Shown: in pieces, positions 12,046 to 22,636 of the stretch | Layout of the letters: every line of letters starts with the position of its first letter | Position numbering within the stretch: position 1 is the first letter of the stretch | NCBI GenBank assembly: GCA_004154925.1 | Contig: QJNS01000227.1 | Coordinates: 61,960 to 125,959, forward strand | Direction: 5' to 3' | Source of the DNA: Monosporascus cannonballus | Taxonomy: Eukaryota > Ascomycota > Sordariomycetes > Xylariales | DNA: 64,000 nucleotides | Notes under the pieces: generated by a model | Told to the model about the DNA's origin: nothing | What the model saw: only the letters and a program-made list of their open reading frames with translations | Database searches by the model: none | Program-made: the position numbers and the translations under genes

Positions 12046-13648
12046 TATAATACCAATTATTATGACAATATTGAAATAATAGATACAAACATAAATTTTA
12101 GTTTTATTTTAATGATTTATAAAAACATATGCGATAACGGCCGGATTAATATCAAAATAACTTTTACATTAAAGTTATTACGATAATTACATTAAAAAAT
12201 AAAAACGGTATTAAAATTCGCACGGAATTAAATCAAAACAATTAAAATTAAAAAAGTTAAAAAAATTAATTTTCGAAAAAATGGTTTTTTAATTACCAAG
12301 AATATTTAATTAAAATAACATAATACAAAATTCGATTTTAGATATATCGGTTTATATAGAATTATTAAAAAAAACTTAAACATAATTATTAATTAACATT
12401 TCTATTAAAGATTAAATTTTATTTAATTTTTTACATTTTTTTCGAATTAAAAAGGGATATAATTAAGATATATATAATATAAAACGATACGAAAATAAAA
12501 AACAAATAAGTATATAAAATAGAAACGTTTTCAATATATTAAAATAAAACGGCCTTATTTAATATCTAATTAAATGGAAAAAGTACTCAAATTTCGAAAA
12601 TATCTAAAAATTCCATAAAACCTTTATGAAAACCTAATACTTATTAAAGAACTTTTACGAATAACGACGGAACTACCGGAAATAATTACGCCTTAATCTA
12701 TATTATTTAAATAGTTTACGGCCTTCTAATTAATAACATCTATACTTTTAATAGCTTAAACGGCCATAACGAATTTTATCTTTTATAATATAAGCTTAAA
12801 AAATTTATTTAATAACTAAAAAATACGATTTACAAATTTCGTACCTTATAACTAATAATATTAACGTTTACGATATATTTTAAAAAAAACATATTAGGGC
12901 TTCCGATAAGTGTTTTTCGGCCGTTAAATCTTCTTTTTTTAATCTTTTTAATTCCGTAATATAACGATTAATTATAAAAATAAGAATTTCCGTTCCGTTT
13001 TACGAACAGCTTTAACGAACATATTTTTTATAATGAAAAACCCGTCTTATTTTTTGATAATTAACTTATTAGGTAAAACAAACAAAATAAAATATTTTAT
13101 TAAAACCTTTAAACTTAATTAAATTTGCCAAAATAAGCCGTTATTTAGATTTACGAAAACGTCGCTTAATCACGCCAAAAAACATATTGAATAAATGCGG
13201 AAAACTTATTAAAAAGAAAAGAAAAATCTTAAGAGCAAGATTTGTGGAAAAAGGAAATCGTATTATAACTTAACGGGCTACGGTTTTCAAAAACGGTCTG
13301 TTATAACCCAACCACGAATGCGCGGTAAGGCAGGTCACGTAACGGATCACCAACTTACTGGTGGTAAGCCAATAAGCCGGATCACTAACTTACTGGTGGT
13401 AAGCCAGTAAGCCGAATCACCAACCTGCTGGTGGTAAGCCAGTAAGTTAGTTCAAATATAAAATATTCGTTATTTCCATAGTTTAAATAGCTTCAGCTTG
13501 CAATAACAATTCGTTACCCAAGATACCCTTGGTATTACGAGACGTAACACGATTATAGTATTTATTGTTACAGAGTCCTACGATACTTCTGCCAACATAA
13601 ACCCGTACGACTAAGGTTTAATAGTTAGTTAAACCCCTAGCCGTCACA
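12046..13648 (+). mobile_element. 5'-truncated plus-strand chromovirus fragment with 3' LTR
   Basis: The sequence matches the integrase C-terminus, chromodomain (about 12,555-12,665) and 3' untranslated part of the sister elements on the plus strand. It ends in a 388-bp LTR (13,261-13,648). It joins the minus-strand remnant head to head near 12,045, so the unit has 3' LTRs at both outer ends. No matching target duplication was found at 189-193 versus 13,649-13,653. Confidence 0.75.
13261..13648 (+). repeat. Chromovirus LTR with three tandem units
   Basis: It starts TATTATAACTTAACGGG (mutated TGTTA...) and ends CTAGCCGTCACA. It contains about three copies of a roughly 36-bp unit resembling ACTTACTGGTGGTAAGCCAG followed by TAAGCCGGATCACCA. 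It is less mutated than the internal sequence to its left. CACGTA at 13,336-13,341 is the RIP-altered form of the CACGTG seen in other LTRs. Confidence 0.85.
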
Positions 13649-13739
13649 CCTTACGACGTTAACGTCCTTTCTACTTTTTAGCTTAAAAAACTCGTTTTTA
13701 ATTACCTTAAAGTTAAAACGAAACTTAAAAAAGCTAAAA

Positions 13740-13990
13740 AAAAAACGGAACAGCCGTAGGCTAAAGTTCGCCGGCTTCGAAAACAAAAAAAAACTATAGG
13801 CCGATCGTATAGCACGCATATTATCTCGAGGTTTTTAATTCCTAGAGGAATTACATAAATTAGAACGTAAAAAGCGGACAAAGACCTTAAAAGCCACGTT
13901 AATACTGTCTGCTGCTTCTTTCGACTAGTTTACTATTAATCTCACGGATTGGTCAATTATTAACTAGGGGGGCCTTAATTTTGCCGCTTT
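13740..13990 (+). pseudogene. Decayed antisense ORF in the 13,649-20,329 element
   Basis: On the plus strand, antisense to its host element, one frame reads a charged stretch including FLEELHKLERKKRTKTLKAT and continues for about 70 residues with a few stops at probable Gln/Trp codons. It lies between pol and the 3' LTR, as in the other copies. The product is unknown. Confidence 0.5.
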
Positions 13991-13999
13991 TGACGTCCT

Positions 14000-16900
14000 T
14001 AATAAAATTTTTTTAACAGGCGTTAAGTACCTGTAAGATTTTTGGCGAGTTTCTAAGTATTTTCGAAATCTGGGTACTTTTTTTATTTAATTAGGTACTG
14101 AATAAATCCATGTTGTTTCTGTATATCGAAAATTTCTTCTATTTTATATATTTGTTCGTCTTTTACTTTTATATCGGTTTATGCCATATATATTTTAATT
14201 ATATTTATTATTAATTCAAATAAGAAAAATAAAAAATTAAATAAAGTTTAACTTTTAGTAAAAGTATTCATAAATAATTATTTTCTAATATTTTTTGTCG
14301 ATTTTATATAAATTAATATATTTAAAATCGAGTTTTTTGCTAGGTCGTTTTATTTAAATATGTTTAGTAACGAAACAAACTATTTTCCTTTTTTTAAAAG
14401 TTAATTGTTTTAACTTTTTTTGGTTATAATATTTATTTATTTACTTACGTACGAATTTTAATTCTATTGTTATATCTTAATATAAATATTTAAGTTATTT
14501 TAACATAAATATTGTTTTAATATTAATTAGGCTGTCATTATATACTTTTTTACAAATTTTTAAAATAAAATTAAACTTTACGTTTATTAAAATTATTTTG
14601 ATATATTTGTAATAATCGGTATTATAAGTTAATTAAATAATAAATAACTTTTTAACCTAGTTATTTTTTTAATAATTAATGTAATATTGTATATAAGTTT
14701 TTAAAATTTAATTTACATATTTAATTTATTTATTTGTTTAAGATTTAAGTATATTAAATAAAGTATAATTTAACCCGATATATATTATTAGGTTTTATTA
14801 AACTTTAAATGCAAATAGCGATTCATTATTTGAAGTATTCTTTTTAGTAGTCCGTATATATTAAAAATATATTTTAAAAAAATATATGTTGTTTGTTTGG
14901 CGTTTATTACTTTGAAATATGATAGAAAATAACAAATTTTTGTAAATCGGTCGACGATAACGAAAATGCTATCGTAATGTACTTCTGTAACGAGATTTTT
15001 TAACATAAGGAGTTTGGCAATAAAGTCGAATATGATTAAATACTATGGTCGTTTTGTGATTAATAACGGTTATAATTTTCCGTATAGCTTATGTTATCGA
15101 GCTTTCGTTCTGGTAGAAATATTACATTACTATATAAATTTTTATATTATTTATATTATTTGAGAAAAGAAATATATGCGTTAAAGCCGTTTTGAAATTT
15201 TGTAAATCTCTGGATATCTATATAACTAATGCTTGTATATTTCCCGTATCAAATTCTCCTAATATTCTTTTGCAATTTATGTTTTGTCCGTTTTTTTAGT
15301 TTTCCAGAAAATTATCATTATATTATTGTATTTTCTAATATATATTAAAAGATACTGCTTAAATTGTCGCAATTTGTTGTAGATGTAAATATCCTGTTAT
15401 AATGGTATCGAAAATTATATGGCTAATTTTAACCAATTTCTTTTCGAAGTTTGATCGTTTATTTAATGTAACGGCTGAGCGGTTTAACCAACTATTAAAC
15501 CTTATTCGTACGGGTTTAGGTTAGCAGAAGTATCGTAGAAAACTGAGCAATACTGTAATTGTGTCACGTCTCGTAATACCAAGGGTGCCTTGGGTAACGA
15601 ATTGTTATTGCAAGCTGAAGCTATTTAAACTATGGAAATAATGAGCGTCTTATACTTGGTCCTTTCTATTTTATTGACCCTATCAAACTTGGCTCATCAT
15701 TAGTGAGTTGGTGATCCGTCACGTGACCCGGCCCCACCGCGCAATCGTGGTTGGGTCATAACATTTAAAGTATCGGCTTTGCCGTTTTCCGATTTTTCTT
15801 ATGGATAATAACGAAATTAAAATTTGCCGGTTTTTCTGCGTATTTTAATTATCGTTTTATGAATTCCCTAGTTGTAGTAAAACGGATAAAAATTTAATAA
15901 TCCGTATAAACATTAACCTAGTATAAGTTTCTTTTTAGCCAATATTTAAATTTTCGAAATGCCGTAATAATAACCATAAATTTCTTGTCTGGAAAACCAC
16001 AATGAAGTTCCGCTTTGTTAATTTATATAAAAAATGTAATAAAATGTAACTTAATTTAATAATTTTGTTATCCGATTATTACGCCTAACGCGTAATCCGA
16101 AGTATCGGTTTTTAATTTAACGGGAAGGTTTAAATTATATATAATTAATACTGGTTCGCTAATAATCGTATTCTTAATATTTTGAAATGCTTTTTTTACT
16201 TCGAACGTTTATTTAAACTTTTTTGCTTTTTTTTAAAAGTTCGTTAAATTAATAATTATCCGATTAAAATTTCGAATAAATCTTTTATAATAATTAACGA
16301 ATTTAAGGAATACTTATACCTTTTTAACCGTGATTAGCGTCTGCTATTTTATAACTGCAGCGATTTTCTTAATGTTTATTCTGATATATCCTAGGATAAT
16401 AATATGTTCCAGATATTTTATATCTTATTTATAGAACTAACTTTTTTGCATTAATAAGTAGTTTTACGTTTTATAAAGTCTGAAAAACTTTATAAACGCA
16501 TCCTGTATATGCTTTTTTCGTTTTTATAAAAATAAAAATATCGTCGAAATAACAAATAACGAAACAATCGAAGTATTTTCGTAATACGTAATTAATTATC
16601 CGTTGGAAAGTTATTAATACGTTCGTAAGTTCTATTAATATAACTATAGATTTAATTAATCCATTTTCGTTTTAAACGTTATTTTTTATTTATATTTTTT
16701 AATTTTAAGAAAGTTATATTTATCTTTAAAATCGAACCATATAAAGTATTTAGTTTTATAAAATCGGTTTTTTATTGCCGTAATTAAAGGTAATAATGTT
16801 CGACTTTTAATAGTAATATCGTTTAATTATTGGTAGTTAATTACAAATCGTAATTTTTTATTTTTTTTCGAGACGAAAAATATCGAATATTCTGCTGATA

Positions 16901-19600
16901 ATTTCGAAGGTCGAATTTATTTTTTCTGTAACCGATTTTCTAAGTATTTTTTAAAAATACATAGTTCGTTTTTACTGAAGTTATAAATAGGATAAAACTT
17001 CGTCGAAGATCCTTCTTTAAGAATTATCTTATGATTATATTCGTTATGTTTTGGTAATTTCGTATTAAACTTTTTTTTAAAAAGCTGTTTATATTCATAG
17101 TATTATAATGGCATATTAGTTAGATTTTTTAAATTTTGGACCTGCTCTTTTAAATCGTTATTTAATTGCTTTAATTTCGCTTTAATAATAAGAACAATAT
17201 GTCTTATTTTTCTTCAATGTCTATTTTCTTTTTTTTATTTTGTCCTTTTGGGTAATAAGGTATTTATTATATTCTTATGCCTATATTTGTTATTAATTCG
17301 GATTTAATATTAAAATTTTAATTTCTTTTTTTCATTTATTAATAAAATATAAGATAAACTTTACTTAATTCATCTTTTTATTACTTAAAATTTCGTACTA
17401 ACGTATTTATAGTAATCCTAAGATTATATCGTAATTCCTATATAGAATAATATTAAAATTAACTATTTAATATTATTCTTAAATGAAAATTTTAAAGTAA
17501 TTAATTTCCGGTATAAATTTTCCGTTATTATAAGCGAATTCCTAATTTTCGGTATTTATTATTATTTAAGGGTCTAATTTGTATCTTTATAATAATCTAA
17601 GCTTATTTCCCATATCCGGTATAATATAATTTTTGTCTAAAGTTTTACGATTTATTATTACGGTATACTAGTACGTTTTAAGTTGTATTTTCAATGTAAT
17701 AAGGTTATTAATAGTTTTTATTGTTATATTTAAAGCCTTTTTAAGAGTTTTCTTAATTCCTTTAGGTTTTGTTATTTTGCGACTTGTTTATAAATATTTT
17801 TTTTCTTTTAATTTCTTTTCGAATTGTCGAATTTCGTTTACGTTTTTTCGTTTAACGTATTAAGTTATTATATTTATTGTTATTATCGGCCTATTATGTT
17901 TTCGAATTGTATTAATTATTTTAAATTTTATTATAAATCTTTCCTTTATTAAAAAATTATTTTTATAGTTTTAATTATATTTTATTGTACGTTATATTAA
18001 TTATTATTTTAAAATGTTCCTCTAAATTAATATATTCTTTTAATAATTCTCTTTTAATAAGAATTTATAATATATATTAATTAAAAATAAAGATTTATAA
18101 TAACTCTTGAATAATGATTTTTTATTATAAGTTAAATTAGTTTTGTTTATTTGGTAGTTATATTAGTTCTAACATTATAAAAGGTTTTTTTACAGGTATT
18201 ATTTTTTTTCGGACTAGCTTTTTATTTTTAACAAATTGGCAAATGTTATTTCCCGAAGTTATGGATCGAAAATATCGATATTATTATTTATCGATTTTGT
18301 TATTTCCGGTTCGGTTTAAAAATTAAAACTTTTATAATATATGTAAATAGTCTTTTCGTAAATATATTATTTTTATTTTTCATAATTAGGATATTTTTAG
18401 CGTTAATAATATATGGCATATATTCTGCCGTATCGATTAAGGGTTCCGCGGCAGATTTTTTCTATCCAACCCTAATATTTTTATAATTATCTTTGTAATG
18501 CTTTTTATTATATTTGCGATATTTGTTAAGCCAGTTTTCTAGTTTCGCGTATTTTTTGTCGGATGTTTTATCGTAATAGTTCTTATTAAACCTTTCGCCA
18601 TAGGGAACCTGGTGCTTACTTAAGCCGGATCATATTAATAGATTTACTTTCGTTTTTGGATTTTTTTGAATTATCCCTTTGGTATAGGTTTCCAGTTATC
18701 CTAACGGGGTTTCTTAAACGCCTTATACTATGCCGCCTTATATCTCATCTTGTTATAATTAAAGCATTTGGTTTGGCTCCAGTTTTTTTATAAGTAACTC
18801 TTAATTCTATAGGTTCTGGTTCTATGCTATAAAAAGTGTTACTGCGTTAAAAAACGTTAACATTAACCATATGTCAAAATTTATTATCGTTTTTCTCTTT
18901 AATACTTTTAATACGTTAAACGTATTATTGATCGTTAATTTTAATTATTATGACGATATAAGTCGATAAATAATTATATTAATTATGTTGAAAAAAGTCT
19001 TATATTTTCTTTTTTAAATTATCGAAAGGTTTACTTATTAATATTTTTGGTTTATAATTTAATTTAGATCGTAATTAAACAAATATATTACCGTATTTAA
19101 ATATTACTTTTTTGTCGTAATTATTAAATTTATATTTCGGTTTTTAATTTTAATTTATTATTTCGAAAACGTTTATTAAAATTTATTCGAATTATTTATA
19201 CTTGTTTTATATTCGTATTATTTCCGGGTTTCGTTTTTTATTAATATAATAACGTATTTTCTTATAACTGGCTTAAATTAAATAACCGTATTTTCGATAA
19301 ATTATTTAATTACGAATTCGATTCGTATAATAAACGTAATTAATCGAATAAGAAAATACCCGAAATATATGTAGTATTAAATTAAAAATAATTATAACTT
19401 AGTTAAATTTTTATCGAAAAACTTTAACTTAGAAAACTTAAAAACTTTTTGAAGTTTTTTGGTAAAATTTAGCTAAATAATTTGGTTCGTTCGAAAAGGC
19501 TTTCCGGTTTCGAAAATTTTCTTTTTTTTTTAAATTTCTTATAAACGACTTAAAGAGATATCGTAAAGTTATTATTATTTTTCTTTGTAACGTAGCTGAA
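14000..19600 (-). pseudogene. RIP-degraded gag-pol of the 13,649-20,329 element
   Basis: The best-preserved part is the integrase core at 14,788-15,006. There 72 codons remain open and read HYDSIFVIVDRFTK followed by a run ending in LKFNK. The first catalytic Asp of the DDE triad is present in VDRFTK. RT keeps both Asp of its FDD box. The frame is broken by many stops, and by the solo LTR at 15,467. Limits are approximate. Confidence 0.75.
15467..15763 (-). mobile_element. Solo LTR nested in the minus-strand chromovirus
   Basis: 297 bp, TGTAACGGC...GGTCATAACA, with perfect duplication TTTAA (15,462-15,466, 15,764-15,768). The intact target is visible in the related element near 37,340-37,370. 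This copy has only one central repeat unit and keeps CACGTG at 15,720-15,725. It is markedly GC-richer than the surrounding RIP-mutated pol, so it looks either young or below the length that attracts RIP. Confidence 0.93.
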
Positions 19601-19931
19601 GTCTTGTTGCATGCGCTTTTATAAGGTGGATTTGGGTACTCAAATCTCAATTGGGGATTTGGAATTGTTAACTTTTTAGTCTTGTAGTTAGCGTCGCACC
19701 CTCGCTTATCTTACACTCTTAAACTAAAAATACGTTTATTTATAGCATCTAGGTGTCGAAGAACTTTTTCGCAGGAAAAACGAGGCTGGTCCTTTTTTTT
19801 CTCGAATTCCATTTTAGTGTCCGAGTTATTACAGATTTAGTAAGCGGGTTGTTCGGGCTGCTTGCTAGTAGATATAGTATCGGCGATATTGCTTAAAATC
19901 TAATCGTATTATTAAACAAAAGTTTATAACG

Positions 19932-20329
19932 TATAACGGTTAACAGTTTAATTAATTATTATATCTTAATCGTACGGATTTATATTAATAAAAGTATAGT
20001 AAGACTTTATAATAATAAAATAACTTAATTGCATTTCTTTATATTAAAAATATAAAAATCGTATTGGAAATAATTAGTATTAATATGTTTTTTATTAAAA
20101 ATTAATATTATTTAAATTATGAAAATAATAAACGTATATATATTTGGTTTTTTTTGTTCCGTTAATCTTATTATTCCTGGCTTTACGGGCTTTACAGTAA
20201 ATTCTGTCGAGTTTGGCTTTACGGGCTCTACGATAGATCCTGTCGAGCCATCACGTGACTTGACCCACATGGCTTACTAACTTCTCTTTCACGACTGTTT
20301 CCGAGGCCGCAGCCCGTTAGGTTGTAATA
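19932..20329 (-). repeat. 5' LTR of the 13,649-20,329 element
   Basis: About 398 bp. The outer half is RIP-mutated, while the inner half (about 20,170-20,320) is well preserved. It carries two GGCTTTACGGGCTCTACGAT-like units and CACGTG at 20,252-20,257. The unit type matches the LTRs of the 245-7292 element. Confidence 0.8.
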
Positions 20330-20830
20330 ATTTAAATATTAATTAATACTTGAATTAAAGAAATAATGCTTTAAATTTTACTATATTATTAAATAAAGGT
20401 TTATAAGCGATAACGGCTTAAAATTTAATTAATTGTTAAATTTTAATTATACAGATATATATTAAGAAAAATATCGTAAAAATTCAAGTAATACATATAA
20501 TAACGTATTATATATTATAATATTAAATATATTTTAAATAACGATATATTATTATAAACTTTTAATATTATTAAATATTATAATTTAATATTATCTAAAT
20601 TATGAAAATAATATATATATATATTCTTTTTCAGATTTAAAGTACTTAAACGGCTTAAATTCTTAAGTCCGTTAAGCTTTTTAAGCTTTTTTCGCTAGCT
20701 TAAGAGGTTTAAGGTATTTGGCACCTTGAGACCTTTAAGCCGATTATATGACGTCTTGGTTAAAATCGGGTTTTATTTTCTTCGTAAATCCGACCGTTTA
20801 TAAAAAACTCAAAACCGTTAAGTTATAACA
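20330..20830 (-). mobile_element. Fragment of another chromovirus: 5' internal end plus LTR
   Basis: Positions 20,330-20,408 match, on the minus strand, the first bases after the 5' LTR of the sister elements. An LTR in the same orientation follows at about 20,409-20,830, ending GTTAAGTTATAACA. Its central module (AAACGGCTTAA...CTTAAGTCCG) belongs to the same type as the solo LTR at 748-1142. The rest of this copy is not contiguous; the neighbour at 13,649-20,329 probably inserted into it. Confidence 0.7.
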
Positions 20831-20992
20831 ATAAAGTACGTATTAATTATTACGGCAATTATTTACAATGTAACATAACCTACATATTGATAACGGGGAA
20901 TTATCGGCAAATATACGTAACCAGATCTGCGAAATGCGATATATTAAATTAAGAACAATATTATTAAGAATTAATAGTTTAAAAAAAGTAAT

Positions 20993-21158
20993 TGTTACGG
21001 GCCAAAAGGCTTTAATGGAGGGATTAGCGTAGCGCTAATCCCGTAGCTCCTATATATATAGCTAGCTGCTCTTACGTATTTTTTTAGTTGTTTTCTAGAT
21101 TTCTTAATAAACTTATTATGGCCTATATCCTTAGTTACTATATATACAGCCCCTTACA
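20993..21158 (+). repeat. 5' LTR of the gag-only element
   Basis: 166 bp, TGTTACGGGCC...CCCTTACA. It contains the inverted segment GGGATTAGCGTAGCGCTAATCCC (a 23-bp near-perfect palindrome, at about 21,022-21,044) and a run of TATATA. Confidence 0.88.
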
Positions 21159-21249
21159 TATTAAGAAATCTCTTTTTTTGCAAACGGTCCGTCGCCGTAA
21201 GAAATACGCTAACGTTACGTACCCGTTATTTGTACGTAACTTATTTACT

Positions 21250-22330
21250 ATGGACACCAAGGAACCGTGTTATTAGATTTTACGAACCGTTTACGAACTA
21301 TAAGGCCGTAAGGACCATAACGCCTAGAAGCTCGAAATGGATAAGAAATTATTCGTTAACGGAAAGGCGATCGGCGATAATCGTACGTAGCTTTTTTATA
21401 TTTGGAAAACTTTTAGCCGTTAATTTCAAAAATTAACGTTTCTGCTATATATATAAAAAGCCTTAAAAAAAGTAAATTTTTAAATTTTTTAAAATTATAT
21501 TGCTATTACTTTAAAAAATTTTAATAAAAAAATAAAAAACTAATTAACGTTTAACCAAATTATATTAACGTAATATTTAAACGGTATCCGAATATGTTTT
21601 TATATTCGAAAATATTTTTTATTAGGCCGGAAAAAACAAATAACCGGATAAAACCAAAGTTTTTCTTTTAATTTTAAACTTTAACGCCGAACTAAGAAAA
21701 TAATTAAATTACGAAAAGTAACCTAATATTTAAAAAAGGTTCGCGTAATCTTTTTACTATTTAAAAATATCGTTTTTAATAGCCCTTATTCCGGTACGTT
21801 TACGTATAATAATTTTTTAATCGGAAAATAATATTATAAAAAATATAAAAATTAATACGTTAGCCGTTAATTATTAACGTAAATGCCGTTGGCGAACGGA
21901 AAGGCATTATTTAAAATATAACAAAACGGGGCATTTTCGAAAAAATTATCTTAAAGGAAAAAAGTCGCCGTTCGATATATTGGCATTAATAAGGCCCCAA
22001 AAGTTCCGTTATTACTTAAACGATAAAAAATAACCGCGAAAGCGTTTAATAAAATCTAAAAAAGCTTAAATAAGTTCGACGTTTACGAAACGTTAAAAAA
22101 ATTAACAAAAAAAGCCTTAGAGAAAATAACGTAAAAATACAGAGCTAATAATGCGTAATACGCTAAAAACGTACGGACGTAAAGTACGTAACGTAATTTC
22201 CCCATAACCGTTAAAGGACCCCTCGGATTAAGATTTGCGAATATCGCCGCCTTAAAGTAGGTCCCTAAAAAAGTACTACAAATAAACGTTTGCCGCGTAA
22301 CGGGAAAAAACGAGGATTAAATTTAAAAAG
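21250..22330 (+). pseudogene. Decayed gag with mutated zinc knuckle
   Basis: From the ATG at 21,250 (MDTKEPCY...) the same frame reaches a CCHC-type knuckle at 21,907-21,948. It now reads YLKYNKTGHFRKNY: His and Gly are kept, and all three Cys have become Tyr, as expected for TGC/TGT to TAT by RIP. Spacing is X2-X4-X4 as in retroviral-type nucleocapsid knuckles. Many stops interrupt the frame. No protease, RT or integrase motif is seen. The role was presumably RNA packaging. The start is the likeliest one but is not proven. Confidence 0.65.
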
Positions 22331-22338
22331 GGGGGTTA

Positions 22339-22503
22339 TGTCACGGGCCAAGGGCCTTAGTGGAAGAATTAACGTAACGTTAATCTCGTAGCTTCTGTAT
22401 ATATAACTAGCTGTTCCCACGCATCTTCTTAGCTGTTCCCTAAATTTCTTAATAAACCTGTTGTGGCCCATATCCTTAGCTACTGCGTATGCAGACCCTT
22501 ACA
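22339..22503 (+). repeat. 3' LTR of the gag-only element
   Basis: 165 bp, closely similar to the 5' copy and less RIP-mutated (for example CCCACGCATC where the 5' copy has CTTACGTATT). It is followed directly by the GTAAT duplication. Confidence 0.88.
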
Positions 22504-22512
22504 GTAATAATT

Positions 22513-22633
22513 ATGAAAATATAGTCTTTATAAGGATAAAGCTGATAGCCGACCAGTTACCGATCAGCCACCGACCTACTTACTAATATAAATCCACTAT
22601 CTGGTAGCTAATAAGAAATGCTAGATAGAAGTA
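22513..22633 (-). repeat. Dispersed repeat, inverted copy of 55,582-55,706
   Basis: About 120 bp align in reverse complement with 55,582-55,706, including the strings CGATCAGCCACCGACC and ATAAATCCACTATCTGG. The copy here differs mostly by transitions, so it has been RIP-mutated. The repeat type is not recognised; it might be a terminal fragment of another transposon. Confidence 0.7.
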
Positions 22634-22636
22634 CCC

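Larger units (their letters stand above)
13649..20329 (-). mobile_element. Minus-strand chromovirus, lacking its 3' LTR
   Basis: From right to left: 5' LTR (19,932-20,329), gag, RT box (16,534-16,560, VICYFDDIF), integrase core (14,788-15,006), chromodomain (about 14,010-14,110) and the 3' untranslated region. The left end stops about 235 bp short of where the sister element reaches its 3' LTR and abuts an unrelated-orientation LTR at 13,648. The 3' end was therefore deleted or displaced. A solo LTR (15,467-15,763) interrupts the integrase/RNase H region. RIP stops are frequent. Confidence 0.82.
20993..22503 (+). mobile_element. 1.5-kb gag-only LTR element (TR-GAG-like)
   Basis: Two direct terminal repeats, 20,993-21,158 (166 bp) and 22,339-22,503 (165 bp), both starting TGT(T/C)ACGGGCC and ending CCCTTACA. 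The target duplication GTAAT is perfect (20,988-20,992, 22,504-22,508). A polypurine tract (AAAAAGGGGGG) ends just before the 3' LTR, fixing the plus orientation. The 1.18-kb interior holds a decayed gag-like frame with a zinc knuckle but no space for protease, RT or integrase. Such an element must use enzymes supplied in trans. Its LTRs do not resemble those of the Gypsy elements here. Confidence 0.9.

Noticed and set aside
13330..13440. Regular repeats suggesting a CRISPR-like array
   Set aside because: They are contiguous tandem units inside an LTR, without spacers, in a eukaryotic setting with spliced genes.
194..13648. The whole 194-13,648 stretch as one element with inverted LTRs
   Set aside because: No matching target duplication (189-193 AAAAA versus 13,649-13,653 CCTTA), so a single integration is not supported.
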